NCBI RefSeq assembly: GCF_000802305.1
Contig: NZ_JTDK01000006.1
Span: forward strand, 806,001 to 870,000
Direction: 5' to 3'
Source of the DNA: Microbacterium mangrovi
GTDB lineage: Bacteria > Actinomycetota > Actinomycetes > Actinomycetales > Microbacteriaceae
DNA length: 64,000 bases
The position numbers and the translations under genes are program-made. This document shows, one piece after another, positions 7,571 to 16,506 of the stretch. A model generated the notes under the pieces. The model made no database searches and had not been told where the DNA came from. It saw only the letters and a list, made by a program, of their open reading frames with translations. The first letter of the stretch is position 1, and each line of letters begins with the position of its first letter.

Positions 7571-8225
7571 CGACTTCCAGGCGCCGTGCGGGCTGTTCTC
7601 GGCGCAGCGCGACGGCGTAAAGCACCGTCCCCAGCAGGAAGAGGATGCCGTGCGCCACTCTGAGCGGCTGGTCAGCGAAGAACTGAGGGACGAGTAGGAT
7701 CTCGGCCAGTCCGAGGACGATCGCTCCCCAGCGGCGGATGGTCATGGGCTCAGTCGCCCGCACCCCGAACACCGCGCCCACTCCGAGGGCCGCGGCGCCG
7801 AGGAGAAAGACCGTCAGGCCCGCACCGCCCCGCACGTCCGACGCAAGAGACACGAGGGATGCCGTGTCCTGTCCGCCCGCGGAGAGGGCAGCCTGCCCGA
7901 GCGCATGGAGCCCATACGCCTCGGCGCCGTAGAAGGGAAGGATGAGGCAGATCCCGAGCGTTTGGAGCAGCCAGGCGACGCGCGCCGCTCCGGCATGAGT
8001 GGGCGCCGTCGAATATGTGCCCGCCAGGGCGACGAGCGCGCACGAGAATGCGGCGACGGCGCTGAGATGCGCCACCAGCCACCAGGGCGACGCAAACGCG
8101 GCCGCGCCGGTCATCCCCCGTTCGTCCGAGAACGGCCGGATCGCGGGGTACGCGACGAAGAACGCGCCGGACAGGAACCAGAAGACGGCCGTGCTCCGTC
8201 GCGTCAAGATGTCGTGGCCTGCCAT
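7560..8225 (-). CDS. six-helix integral membrane protein
   Basis: 221 residues from the ATG at 8223-8225, chosen because AAAGGGA lies five bases upstream; a GTG five codons earlier is possible. Hydrophobic segments are spread over the whole length (AVFWFLSGAFFVAYPAI, WWLVAHLSAVAAFSCALVAL, VAWLLQTLGICLILPFYGAE, GLTVFLLGAAALGVGAVFGV, WGAIVLGLAEILLVPQFFA, GILFLLGTVLYAVAL). No catalytic or cofactor motif is visible. It is probably a small hypothetical membrane protein of the type often found beside regulators in actinobacteria. It is on the same strand as, and downstream of, the AraC-type regulator and may be cotranscribed. Confidence 0.75.
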   Translation of the reverse strand: MAGHDILTRRSTAVFWFLSGAFFVAYPAIRPFSDERGMTGAAAFASPWWLVAHLSAVAAFSCALVALAGTYSTAPTHAGAARVAWLLQTLGICLILPFYGAEAYGLHALGQAALSAGGQDTASLVSLASDVRGGAGLTVFLLGAAALGVGAVFGVRATEPMTIRRWGAIVLGLAEILLVPQFFADQPLRVAHGILFLLGTVLYAVALRREQPARRLEVVSV

Positions 8226-8336
8226 GTCTTTCCCTTTCACAGTGATGAACGATAGCTAATTGCATTAGCCATCGTTCACCATTCTAGGGGATCATCGAAA
8301 GCCGTGAAAGGACGGAAATCGGCCGAGGTGCGAGCG

Positions 8337-9305
8337 TCACCGGCCTCGAGCCGGCAGCGGAGCAAAGGCCTGACGGTAGGCGGTGGGGGTGACTCCGAGG
8401 ACGGATGCGAATCGGGCTCGGAGGTTGGCGGCGGTTCCGAGGCCCGCGCGCTGAGCCACGTCGTCGACCGTGAGGGCCGGGTCCTCGAGGAGGCGGCAGG
8501 CGAGCGAGATCTTCTCGCGAGCCAGCCATTCACCCGGCGAGTATCCGGTCAGCTCGAGGCAGTGCCGATGGAGTGACCGCACCGAGACGTTCGCTCTGCG
8601 GGCCAGTTCCGAGACCGTCCGAACCTCGCCCGCCCGCTGGGCGACGAGCCGAAGCACCTCGGCAACGGGCCCGCTCGCGTTGACGAGGGGCGCGGGCCGA
8701 TACTGGGCCTGGCCCCCCACCCGGTGGCGCGGCATGACGAGGCTTCGCGCCACATCGAGCGCGGGTGCCGCGCCCAGATCTCTTTCGAGCATGTGGAGAC
8801 AGAGGTCGACACCGGCACTGACCCCCGCGCTGGTGAAGACCCCGTCATCCTCCGTGTAGAGCACATTCGGGTTGACCCGGATGGCCGGGTACTCCGCCGC
8901 GAGCCGGGCGGCATGCTGCCAGTGAGTGGTCGCCGTGCGGCCGTCCAGCAACCCCGCCTCAGCAAGGAGGAACGCGCCGGTGCAGATGGATGCCACGCGT
9001 GTCCCCCGTTCGCGCGCGGCGGACAGCGCCCGGAGCAGAGCCCCCGAGGGACGGGTCGCCAGGTCGTGGCCGGGAACGATGACCGCATGCGCCCCGGCGA
9101 AGACCGACAGGTCCTCCTCGACGCAGAGTCCGATGCCGGTCGTCGTCGCCACGACGCCCGGACGTTCAGCGCACCCGACCACGTCGTACGCACCCTGCAG
9201 TTCCGGACGACTGAACACCTCGAACGGGATCGCGAAGTCGAACGCGACGACACGCTCGGGTGCGACGACGACCACACGTCGCGGAGTGGCCGAATATTTG
9301 TGCAT
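8337..9305 (-). CDS. GlxA/FtrA-type AraC-family regulator
   Basis: Transcription factor with an N-terminal DJ-1/PfpI-like amidotransferase domain (residues about 8-175: VVVVAPERVVAFDFAIPFEVF, VIVPGHD, ASICTGAFLLAEAGLLDGR) and a C-terminal AraC/XylS double helix-turn-helix (about 215-315: VSELARRANVSVRSLHRHC, ASVLGVTPTAYRQAF). The CTGAF nucleophile-elbow Cys is kept, as is usual in this group. The start at 9303-9305 (MHKYSATPRR) is taken because the open extension to 9482 has no protein-like sequence. It diverges from the MFS gene at 9391 with an 85-base gap, so it probably controls that exporter. The ligand is unknown. Confidence 0.9.
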   Translation of the reverse strand: MHKYSATPRRVVVVAPERVVAFDFAIPFEVFSRPELQGAYDVVGCAERPGVVATTTGIGLCVEEDLSVFAGAHAVIVPGHDLATRPSGALLRALSAARERGTRVASICTGAFLLAEAGLLDGRTATTHWQHAARLAAEYPAIRVNPNVLYTEDDGVFTSAGVSAGVDLCLHMLERDLGAAPALDVARSLVMPRHRVGGQAQYRPAPLVNASGPVAEVLRLVAQRAGEVRTVSELARRANVSVRSLHRHCLELTGYSPGEWLAREKISLACRLLEDPALTVDDVAQRAGLGTAANLRARFASVLGVTPTAYRQAFAPLPARGR

Positions 9306-9390
9306 GTTGGCTATCCTGCCACTCGCCGACAGTGCGGCGTCCCTGTGACGGTGTGAACAGAACACCCACCGACCACCGGAACGAGGCACC

Positions 9391-10722
9391 ATGACCGCGA
9401 GCACCCGACCTCCCACCTCCGACAGATCCGCGCAGCGAGATCGCATGCCGCTCGGCCGACGCCGTCGGCAGGACTGGGCCACGTGGGGACTCCTCGGATG
9501 CCAGGCGCTGTACTACGCGACCGTGAGCGTCGACCTGACGCTCACGGCGCTCGTCGGATTGCGCCTTGCGCCGTCACCGGCTCTGGCTACGCTCCCGCTG
9601 GCGCTCATGACGCTCGTCGGCGCAGTCTGCGCCGTGCTCGCCGGCCTCGTCGCCGGGCGAGTTGGATACACGCCGGTCATGATCGGCGGTGCGGTCGTCG
9701 GCGCCGTCGGCGCGGCGGTCTGCGCGTGGGCGGTCGCCGGCGGCGGATTCTGGATGCTCTGCACCGGAACCGCGCTGGTCGGGACCTATCGTGCGACCGG
9801 CGGATACATCCGCCTGATGGGAGCGGATCTGGCCAGCGCAGACCGGAGGGATCGGGCGATGTCGCTTATTCTTGCCGGCGGCCTGATCGCGGCCATCGCC
9901 GGACCCTGGCTCGCAACCAGCACGATGAACCTCTTCGGCTCGTTGTACACGGGGTCGTATCTCGTCGTCGCCGTGCTCAGCCTGGCGAGCGTGCCGATCT
10001 TGGCGGCCATCGTTCCAGTCGAACGGCACTCACGCACGCAGCGCACCGGCGACGCGCGCGAGGTCCGCCCGCCGGCACCGATTCGCCTTCGCGACGTCGA
10101 GCGCCCTCGCGACTTCACGACGGCTCTCGCGACGCTCGCCGTCGCGGGGACGGTGATGACCCTGGTCATGGCCATCGGTCCGCTCGAAAGCGCACATGCG
10201 TCGTACCCGCCCGCAGCGAGCGCCGCGGTGATCCAATGGCACATGGTCGGCATGTTCGCCCCGTCGCTGTTCTCGGGGCTGCTGCTGGAACGGTGGGGAC
10301 GGCGCGTGATCGCCCTTCTCGGCACGCTCATCCTCGCCCGCGGCGGGATCATCGGGGCATCCGGCGAGAGCTTCGTGCAGTTGCTACTCGCCCTCGGGCT
10401 GAACGGCCTGGGATGGAACTTCCTCTTCGTCGCGGGCACTTCGTACCTGGTCTCCTGCTACCCGCCCGGTCGCGGCGGACGCCTGCAGGCGATCGCAGAG
10501 GGTGTCGGGAGCGCCACCGCCGTCGTCGTCTCGTTCGCCGCCGGCGCCGCCTTCCTGACGCTGGGATGGCAGGGGTCGAACACGATCGCCGTCATACTGC
10601 CCTGCGCTCTCCTCCTCTGGCTCGCCAAGCCGAGGGGAGATCGGTGGCCCGATCGCGGTGGAGACATTGCTGCGGACCGGCAGCGGGCCGGCGAGCCCTC
10701 GGCCGACTCAGGCAAGCCGTGA
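9391..10722 (+). CDS. MFS transporter
   Basis: 443-residue major facilitator superfamily protein. After a 30-residue basic N-terminus there are about twelve hydrophobic segments, beginning WGLLGCQALYYATVSVDLTLTAL. The long cytoplasmic loop around residues 205-240 is rich in Arg and Pro, as expected between the two six-helix bundles. The short charged loop after helix 4-5 (ADRRDRAMSLILAGG) and the second-half repeat are visible. The substrate is not deducible; divergence from a GlxA-type regulator suggests a regulated export or resistance role. The ATG at 9391 follows a weak GAGGC. Confidence 0.88.
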   Translation: MTASTRPPTSDRSAQRDRMPLGRRRRQDWATWGLLGCQALYYATVSVDLTLTALVGLRLAPSPALATLPLALMTLVGAVCAVLAGLVAGRVGYTPVMIGGAVVGAVGAAVCAWAVAGGGFWMLCTGTALVGTYRATGGYIRLMGADLASADRRDRAMSLILAGGLIAAIAGPWLATSTMNLFGSLYTGSYLVVAVLSLASVPILAAIVPVERHSRTQRTGDAREVRPPAPIRLRDVERPRDFTTALATLAVAGTVMTLVMAIGPLESAHASYPPAASAAVIQWHMVGMFAPSLFSGLLLERWGRRVIALLGTLILARGGIIGASGESFVQLLLALGLNGLGWNFLFVAGTSYLVSCYPPGRGGRLQAIAEGVGSATAVVVSFAAGAAFLTLGWQGSNTIAVILPCALLLWLAKPRGDRWPDRGGDIAADRQRAGEPSADSGKP

Positions 10723-10904
10723 TCCGCGCCCGGGAGGCTCGAACCGGCCTTACCACCCCTGGCGTTTCGTCGTGGAGCTCTCGTCGAGCGTGCGACATCG
10801 TCGCCAGTAAGTGCCCCGCATCGCCTCGCGGTCCGCGCCGGGCCCGGCGACGCCATACCGGTGCGGGAGCCCGCACGAAGGCGGGAGCCGCGTCTACCCA
10901 GCGA

Positions 10905-11458
10905 TCAGCTCAGTACAGGGGGCAGCTGCTCCCCGGCAATCTTCCGTTCCGTGTGGATGCTGATGAGCAGGTGCGCATCGCGACCACGACCGCGCGCCTC
11001 GAGGATGCGCCCGATCGTCGTGCGCCCGACGTCGAGCCGCGCGCCGATCGCCCGCACCGACATCCCGCGGCTGCGCAGACGATCGAGGATCTCACCGGCT
11101 TGCACGGCGGGAACCATCGCCGGCACGGGGCTGATCCCCTGCGACCGGCTCCGCACACGACGGTACGCATACGCGGGGATCGCGGCAGCCGCGCGCGTAC
11201 CCGCTGCGGGTCCCGTGTACCTGCCGCCCCACCACCACAGCGGGCTCCGGGGGACCCAGACCGACGGAGTACCCGGATGGGCGCGCGAAGCGGCTGATCC
11301 ATCGGGAGCGCCGCGAATGCGAACTCCCGGCGTCGGGCGATCGAGGCCTCCACGCAGGTCAGGAACCATTCGGACCCGCGGTGCGGGCATCCCCCGCACG
11401 ACCGGCATCCCGACTCGAACCCGAGCGCGCTCCCGTGCGGTGGATGGTTGCCCGTCAT
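10905..11458 (-). pseudogene. Cys-motif/HTH protein, frameshifted
   Basis: An ATG at 11456-11458 overlaps the araA stop as ATGA, so the gene was built as the last member of the arabinose operon. From it one frame reads [18 protein letters not shown], then RSCGGCPHRGSEWFLTCVEA and SIARRREFAFAALPMDQP, with four closely spaced Cys. The C-terminal helix-turn-helix (IGARLDVGRTTIGRILEARG) and the tail ending KIAGEQLPPVLS lie in another frame that stops at 10905. The switch must lie around 11225-11300. The whole resembles small actinobacterial proteins with an N-terminal Cys cluster and C-terminal HTH seen in mobile elements. It is either a broken gene or a sequence error. Function unknown. Confidence 0.5.
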
Positions 11459-12957
11459 AGTCCTTGTGCGAGTCGGTAGTACGCCTGATTCCACCGAAGC
11501 TCGCGCTGGAACCCGCGCACCGTGGTGTCGTCGTCGATCACGACCAGTTCGGTGCCCGCGATCTCGGCGAAGTCGCGAAACACCTCGATACCCACGTTAT
11601 TCGTCATCACGGTGTGGTGGGCCGCTCCCGCGGCGAGCCAGCAGGCGGCGGACGTGTGGAAGTCGGGCTGCGGCTTCCACACGGCTCGGCCCACCGGGAG
11701 GTTCGGCAGATCGGGGGCATCCACGTTCTCGACGATATTCGCCACGAGGCGGAAACGGTCGCGCATGTCGCTCATCGCCACCACGACGGCGGGCCCGGGA
11801 TCGGCGGTGAACACGAGCCGCACCGGGTCGTCCTTGCCGCCGATGCCGAGAGGGTGGATCTCGAGGCGCGGCTTCTGCGTCGTGAGGGCGGGTGAGACCT
11901 CGAGCATGTGCGCCCCGAGGATCTTCTCGTCGCCGGGCACCAGGTCGTACGTGTAGTCCTCCATGAGGGATGCCCCGCCGGGACGACCCGCCCCCATCAC
12001 GTTCGCGATCCGCACCAGGATCGCGGTCTTCCAGTCGCCCTCGGCCCCGAAACCGTAGCCCTCGGCCATGAGCCGCTGCACCGCGAGCCCGGGCAGCTGC
12101 TTCAGCGCGCCGAGGTCTTCGAACGAGGTGGTGAACGCGCCGAATCCGCCCGCCTCGAGAAACGATCGCAGCCCGACCTCAATCGCCGCGCCGTCGCGGA
12201 GCGACTGGTGACGCTCGGCGCCGGGCAGCAGCTCGGGCGCCACGTCGTAGGACGCCAGGTACTCCGCAACGAGGGCGTCGACGTCCGAGTCGGATGCGGC
12301 ATCCACCGCTGCGGCGAGCTCGTTCACGCCCCATGTGTTGACCTGCACACCGAACCGCAGCTCGGCCTCGGTCTTGTCGCCCTCGGTGACGGCGACGTAG
12401 CGCATGTTGTCGCCGAAGCGGGCGAGCTTGAGCGAGCGCGACGCCGCCCACCCAGCGGCCGCGCGCTGCCAGTCCTCGACCTGCGCGAGCACCGCGGGAT
12501 GCGACACGTGCCCCACCACCGTCTTGCGGGCCACGCCGAGCCGGGTCTGGATGTAGCCGAACTCCCGGTCGCCGTGCGCGGCCTGGTTGAGGTTCATGAA
12601 GTCGAAGTCGATCTGACTCCACGGCAGCTCGACGTTCGCCTGCGTGTGCAGGTGCAGCAGCGGCTTGCGGAGGGCGTCGAGCCCCGCGATCCACATCTTG
12701 GCCGGGCTGAACGTGTGCATCCACGCGATGATCCCGATCACGTCGTCGCGGGCGTTCGCCTCGAGCGCGAGACGCCGGATGCCGTCCGGCTCGATCAGCA
12801 CCGGCTTCCACACGACCCGCACGGGCAGGTCCGCGAGCCCCGCGGCCACGCCCCGGGACTGCTCGGCGACCTGCCGCAGCGTCTCGTCGCCGTACAGCGA
12901 CTGGCTGCCGGTGACGAACCAGACCTCGTACGGGTCGAGGGAGGTGGAGAGGGTCAT
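11455..12957 (-). CDS. araA: L-arabinose isomerase
   Basis: Converts L-arabinose to L-ribulose, the first step of the phosphorylating arabinose pathway, in the cytoplasm with Mn2+. 500 residues, the usual family length. Diagnostic stretches are [20 protein letters not shown] near the N-terminus, [19 protein letters not shown], and [20 protein letters not shown] with metal-binding residues, plus HTVMTNNV and [13 protein letters not shown]. The start at 12955-12957 is supported by AAAGGAG seven bases upstream; the open extension to 13395 is noise. It follows araB after about 110 bases containing an inverted repeat cluster, and its own stop overlaps the next reading frame by 4 bases. It is expected to be controlled by the LacI-type gene at 15.5 kb. 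Confidence 0.97.
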   Translation of the reverse strand: MTLSTSLDPYEVWFVTGSQSLYGDETLRQVAEQSRGVAAGLADLPVRVVWKPVLIEPDGIRRLALEANARDDVIGIIAWMHTFSPAKMWIAGLDALRKPLLHLHTQANVELPWSQIDFDFMNLNQAAHGDREFGYIQTRLGVARKTVVGHVSHPAVLAQVEDWQRAAAGWAASRSLKLARFGDNMRYVAVTEGDKTEAELRFGVQVNTWGVNELAAAVDAASDSDVDALVAEYLASYDVAPELLPGAERHQSLRDGAAIEVGLRSFLEAGGFGAFTTSFEDLGALKQLPGLAVQRLMAEGYGFGAEGDWKTAILVRIANVMGAGRPGGASLMEDYTYDLVPGDEKILGAHMLEVSPALTTQKPRLEIHPLGIGGKDDPVRLVFTADPGPAVVVAMSDMRDRFRLVANIVENVDAPDLPNLPVGRAVWKPQPDFHTSAACWLAAGAAHHTVMTNNVGIEVFRDFAEIAGTELVVIDDDTTVRGFQRELRWNQAYYRLAQGL

Positions 12958-12978
12958 GGGGTGCTCCTTTGGGGGTTC

Positions 12979-13053
12979 CGAAACCTGCGGATGCGGTGAA
13001 ACCTGCACGGATGCGCGGATGGGATGCAGGTTCGGTGACATCTGCAGGTTTCG
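12979..13053. repeat. inverted cluster of GAAACCTGC motifs between araB and araA
   Basis: Within 75 bases there are two copies of GAAACCTGC in one orientation (12980-12988 and 12998-13006) and two in the opposite orientation (TGCAGGTT at 13025-13032 and TGCAGGTTTCG at 13043-13053). The outer and inner copies can pair as nested hairpins in the mRNA. As DNA they could serve as paired half-sites for a regulator. The position just before the araA ribosome site suggests an effect on araA expression. Confidence 0.55.
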
Positions 13054-13069
13054 CGACACCGATGCCACG

Positions 13070-14650
13070 TCACAACGCGCTGACGGCGGCGGACTCGACG
13101 GCGAGGCCGCGGCGGTAGCGCTCGAGGTACGCGGCGAAGCCGGCGACATCCACCGGGTCGGGGCCGACGACGGTCGGCGAGGCGTCGGCGAAGACGCGGG
13201 CGTCGAGGTACGCGCCGAGGTCGAGGTCGGTGTGCGCGAGGTAGTCGGCGAGCACGGCGATGCCCCAGGCACCGCCCTCGGATGCCGTCTCGCCCACCGC
13301 GACCGGAGCATCCAATGCCGCCGCGAGCAGCTGCTGGGCGACCCCTGCCGTGCGGAACATCCCGCCGTGGGCGAACAGGCGGTCCAGGCGCACACCCTCG
13401 TCGGCGAGCACCTGCATTCCGAGCGCGAGCGTCGCGAACGCGCCGGACAGCTGCGCCCTCATGAGGTTCGCGAGCGTGAACGCGGCATCGGGCCGGCGGA
13501 CGAGCAGCGGCCGCCCTTCGGCGAGGCCCGCGATGGGCTCCCCGGCGAGGTGGTTGTACGCGAGGAGGCCGCCGGCATCCGGCTCGCCCTGCAGCGCCTC
13601 CCGCAGGAGCACGTCGAACACCGCATCGGGGTCGAGCGGGGTTCCGGATGCCGCGGCGAAGCGGCCGAACAGCCCGGCCCAGGCGGCGAGCTCGCTGGCC
13701 CCGTTGTTGCAGTGCACCATCGCCACCGGGTCGCCGGCCGGGGTCGTGACGAGGTCGAGCTCGTCGTGCACCGCGCCGAGGGGATGCTCCAGCACGACCA
13801 TCGCGAAGATGCTCGTCCCCGCGCTGACGTTGCCGGTGCGCGGGGCGACGGCGTTCGTCGCCACCATGCCCGTGCCGGCATCCCCCTCGGGCGGGCAGAA
13901 CGGGACGCCCGCACGCAGGGCTCCCGTCGGGTCGAGCAACAGGGCTCCCGGCTCGGTCAGCGCACCCGCCGGCGACCCCGCGCGCAGCGGCTCGGGCAGC
14001 AGCGTGCGCAGGGCCGGGACCCGGCCCGCGGCGACGTCGTCATACCGCTCGACGAGGCCGGGCGCGTAGTCGCCGGTGGCGGAGTCGATGGGGAACATCC
14101 CGGAGGCATCCCCCACCCCGATCACGCGACGTCCGGTGAGGCTCCGGTGCACGTACCCGGCGAGGGTCGTCAGCGAGGCGATCCGCGGCACGTGGGGCTC
14201 GGCATCCCGCACCGCCTGATGCAGGTGCGCGATCGACCACCGCAGCGGGATGTTGACCCCGAACAGGTCGCTGAGCTCGGCCGCCGCCGCACCGGTGTTC
14301 GTGTTGCGCCACGTGCGAAACGGGACCAGCAGCTCGTCGGCATCGTCGAAGGCGAGGTAGCCGTGCATCATCCCGGAGATACCCGCGGCGCGCACGGACG
14401 TGAGCGGGACGCCGTACCGGGTGCGCACGTCGGCAGCGAGGCGGGCGTACGCCTGCTGGATGCCGGTCCAGACGTCGTCGAGCGCGTAGGTCCAGAGGCC
14501 GTCGACCAGGCGGTTCTCCCAGTCGTGGGCGCCGACGGCCAGGATGTCGCCCGGGTCGTCGCCGATGAGGCACGCCTTGATGCGGGTGGAGCCCAGCTCG
14601 ATGCCGAGCACGGCGCGTCCGGCCGCGATCGCCTCTGCCGGCGCGGACAT
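13070..14650 (-). CDS. araB: L-ribulokinase, FGGY family
   Basis: 526-residue FGGY carbohydrate kinase that phosphorylates L-ribulose. N-terminal ATPase-fold start [15 protein letters not shown], substrate region [15 protein letters not shown] and RTWRNTNT, and the C-terminal nucleotide-binding block [20 protein letters not shown] with [12 protein letters not shown]. The sequence is of the actinobacterial type that resembles xylulokinases. The call as ribulokinase rests on its place between araD and araA: its ATG overlaps the araD stop as ATGA at 14650, which implies translational coupling. Part of the araD-araB-araA operon. Confidence 0.93.
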   Translation of the reverse strand: MSAPAEAIAAGRAVLGIELGSTRIKACLIGDDPGDILAVGAHDWENRLVDGLWTYALDDVWTGIQQAYARLAADVRTRYGVPLTSVRAAGISGMMHGYLAFDDADELLVPFRTWRNTNTGAAAAELSDLFGVNIPLRWSIAHLHQAVRDAEPHVPRIASLTTLAGYVHRSLTGRRVIGVGDASGMFPIDSATGDYAPGLVERYDDVAAGRVPALRTLLPEPLRAGSPAGALTEPGALLLDPTGALRAGVPFCPPEGDAGTGMVATNAVAPRTGNVSAGTSIFAMVVLEHPLGAVHDELDLVTTPAGDPVAMVHCNNGASELAAWAGLFGRFAAASGTPLDPDAVFDVLLREALQGEPDAGGLLAYNHLAGEPIAGLAEGRPLLVRRPDAAFTLANLMRAQLSGAFATLALGMQVLADEGVRLDRLFAHGGMFRTAGVAQQLLAAALDAPVAVGETASEGGAWGIAVLADYLAHTDLDLGAYLDARVFADASPTVVGPDPVDVAGFAAYLERYRRGLAVESAAVSAL

Positions 14651-15357
14651 CAGGCGTCCCGCCGGGTGTCCGCGGCCTGGCCGTACACGTTCTGGTAGCG
14701 GTCGTAGAGGCTGTCGACCGCCTGCTGCGGGATCGGCCGGAGCAGACCGCCCTCACGCGACAGGTGCACGGTACGGGCGACGTCCTCGAGCATGACGGCG
14801 GCCTTCACGGCATCCTTCGCGTCCCTGCCGATCGTGAACGGGCCGTGGTTCTGCATCAGCACCGCACGGCTGCGGTGCCCCTGCAGGGTCTGCACGATGC
14901 CGCGGCCGATCGAGTCGTCGCCGATGATCGCGAACGGACCCACCGGGATCGGCCCGCCGAACTCGTCGGCCATCGCGGTGATGACACAGGGGATCTCTTC
15001 ACCCCGCGCCGCCCACGCGACCGCATACGTGGAGTGCGTGTGCACCACGCCGCCGACCTCGGGCATGTGCCGGTACACATACGCGTGCGCGGCGGTATCG
15101 CTCGACGGCGCCCGCTCACTGCCCGGCGTGCCCGGCACCACGTTGCCGTCCAGGTCGCACAGGATCATGTTCGCCGCGTCGAGGTCGTCGTACGAGACGC
15201 CGGACGGCTTGATCACGAACAGGTCGGTGCCCGGCACCCGGCCCGACACGTTGCCGCCCGTCCACACGACCAGGCCGTAGCGCACCAGTTCGCCGTGCAG
15301 CCGGGCGACGTCCTCACGCACACGAGCGATCGTCGCCTGCACATCATCGTCGATCAC
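14650..15357 (-). CDS. araD: L-ribulose-5-phosphate 4-epimerase
   Basis: 235-residue class II aldolase-fold enzyme converting L-ribulose 5-phosphate to D-xylulose 5-phosphate, which enters the pentose phosphate pathway. Family signs: VVWTGGNVSGR, DLFVIKPSGVSYDDL, the zinc-binding HTHS pair, LMQNHGPFTIGRDA with the third His, and the C-terminal QNVYGQ. The start is the GTG at 15355-15357 with GGAGG five bases upstream. It is the first structural gene after the regulator and is preceded by a perfect operator palindrome and a leader hairpin. Confidence 0.96.
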   Translation of the reverse strand: MIDDDVQATIARVREDVARLHGELVRYGLVVWTGGNVSGRVPGTDLFVIKPSGVSYDDLDAANMILCDLDGNVVPGTPGSERAPSSDTAAHAYVYRHMPEVGGVVHTHSTYAVAWAARGEEIPCVITAMADEFGGPIPVGPFAIIGDDSIGRGIVQTLQGHRSRAVLMQNHGPFTIGRDAKDAVKAAVMLEDVARTVHLSREGGLLRPIPQQAVDSLYDRYQNVYGQAADTRRDA

Positions 15358-15365
15358 GAAGCCTC

Positions 15366-15390
15366 CATCGGTCGGTGAACCCGACCGATG
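15366..15390 (-). promoter_or_regulatory. araD leader hairpin
   Basis: Perfect 10-bp inverted repeat (CATCGGTCGG and its complement) with a 5-base loop. It overlaps the operator palindrome at one end and touches the araD GGAGG at the other. If it folds in the mRNA it would crowd the ribosome site; as DNA it could extend regulator contacts. Confidence 0.5.
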
Positions 15391-15403
15391 TTACCGGTAA
15401 CAT
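15388..15403. promoter_or_regulatory. LacI-type operator of the arabinose operon
   Basis: Perfect 16-bp palindrome ATGTTACCGGTAACAT with the central CG typical of LacI-family sites, 30 bases upstream of the araD start and between it and the lacI-type gene. It is probably the binding site of that regulator. Confidence 0.8.
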
Positions 15404-15453
15404 TCGGTGGATGGCAAGCCCCGGCCCGACGCGGGTCGATCAGATTGTCGGGC

Positions 15454-16458
15454 TCACGCGACCGCGGCAGCGGTGGATGCCCGCACCACGAGCTCGGGGG
15501 CGGCCGCCGGCGCGGGCGCGGCGAGTCCCAGCACCTCGGCGACGCAGCGACGCGCCTCCCCCGCCAGATCGAGGCGGATCGTGGTGAGCGCAGGGCGGTA
15601 GAACGCTGCATCCGGCGTGTCGTCGAATCCGACCACACTCGCATCGCGCGGCAGCTCGAGCCCCACGGATGCCAGCCCCGCCATGAGTCCCAGCGCCATC
15701 TGGTCGTTCGCGACCACCACCGCGGTGGCTCCGCCCACCGCGCCGAGGGCGTCCGCGACGTCGCCCGCGACCGCTGCCCCGGACGCCGCCGACCAGTCAC
15801 CGGTCCACGTGGGGCCCGCCGTGAGACCGTGCTCGGTCAGCGCCCGCGTGAATCCGGCCGCCCGGGCATCCTCCTCGAGCCAGTCGGCCGGGCCGCCGAG
15901 CCGCGCGATGTGCCGGTGTCCGAGTTCGGCCAGATGCTGCACGGCGAGGGCCGCCCCCGCCGCCTGCGGCGCAGCGCCCGGTCCGGCGTGCAGCGCCGCC
16001 ACCGGCACCCCCGGCGTGCGGGCGGCGAGCCCGGCGACGGTGTGCTCGTGCGCGGCGATGACGATGACGCCGTCGACCCCCTGCGCCAGCAGGTGCTGCA
16101 GCGCCGCGTCGACCGAGGCGTCGTCCGCAGCATCCGCATACGCCGTCGCCACCCACCGGCCCTCGCGTCGGGCGGCCGCTTCCAGCGCTGCGATGCCCAT
16201 CGACGGCCCGTACAGGGTGGCATCCGACGCGATCACGCCGAGCGTGCGGCTGCGACTCGTGCCGAGCGCGCGCGCCGCGTTGTTCACCCGGTAGCCCAGC
16301 GTCCCCATCGCGTCGCGCACGCGCTGCCGGGTCTCGGCGCGGATGCCCGGGTGATCGTTGATCACCCGCGACACGGTCTGCGTCGACACCCCGGCGAGGG
16401 CCGCGACCTCCCGCACCCCGACCCGCCCGCGCGGGCCCCGTGCCGCCGACTCTTCCAT
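15454..16458 (-). CDS. LacI-family regulator of the arabinose operon
   Basis: 334-residue LacI/GalR repressor. DNA-binding helix-turn-helix at residues about 13-60 (VREVAALAGVSTQTVSRVIN, then NAARALGTSRSRTLGVIAS), followed by the periplasmic-binding-protein-like effector domain (GHRHIARLGG, VVVANDQMALGLMAGL, ASVVGFDDTPDAAFYRPALT). The ATG at 16456-16458 is chosen; an upstream extension to 16506 lacks a ribosome site. It lies 96 bases before araD on the same strand with the palindrome 15388-15403 between them, so it most likely represses araDBA and responds to arabinose or a metabolite. The role is inferred from context. Confidence 0.9.
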   Translation of the reverse strand: MEESAARGPRGRVGVREVAALAGVSTQTVSRVINDHPGIRAETRQRVRDAMGTLGYRVNNAARALGTSRSRTLGVIASDATLYGPSMGIAALEAAARREGRWVATAYADAADDASVDAALQHLLAQGVDGVIVIAAHEHTVAGLAARTPGVPVAALHAGPGAAPQAAGAALAVQHLAELGHRHIARLGGPADWLEEDARAAGFTRALTEHGLTAGPTWTGDWSAASGAAVAGDVADALGAVGGATAVVVANDQMALGLMAGLASVGLELPRDASVVGFDDTPDAAFYRPALTTIRLDLAGEARRCVAEVLGLAAPAPAAAPELVVRASTAAAVA

Positions 16459-16506
16459 CGCACCCACGTTAGGCGACGGGCTCGTGTCCGCGCGTACGAC
16501 GTGCAC

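Noticed and set aside
9483..11297. 604-codon open frame (+)
   Set aside because: It lies out of frame over the MFS gene and downstream; the product is an Arg/Ala-rich shadow without family signs.
12958..13395. Upstream extension of the araA frame
   Set aside because: It overlaps the end of araB in another frame with a Ser/Pro-rich translation; the ATG at 12957 has a clear ribosome site.
12644..14698. 684-codon open frame (+) opposite araA/araB
   Set aside because: Antisense shadow of two certain genes; His/Arg/Gly-rich composition.
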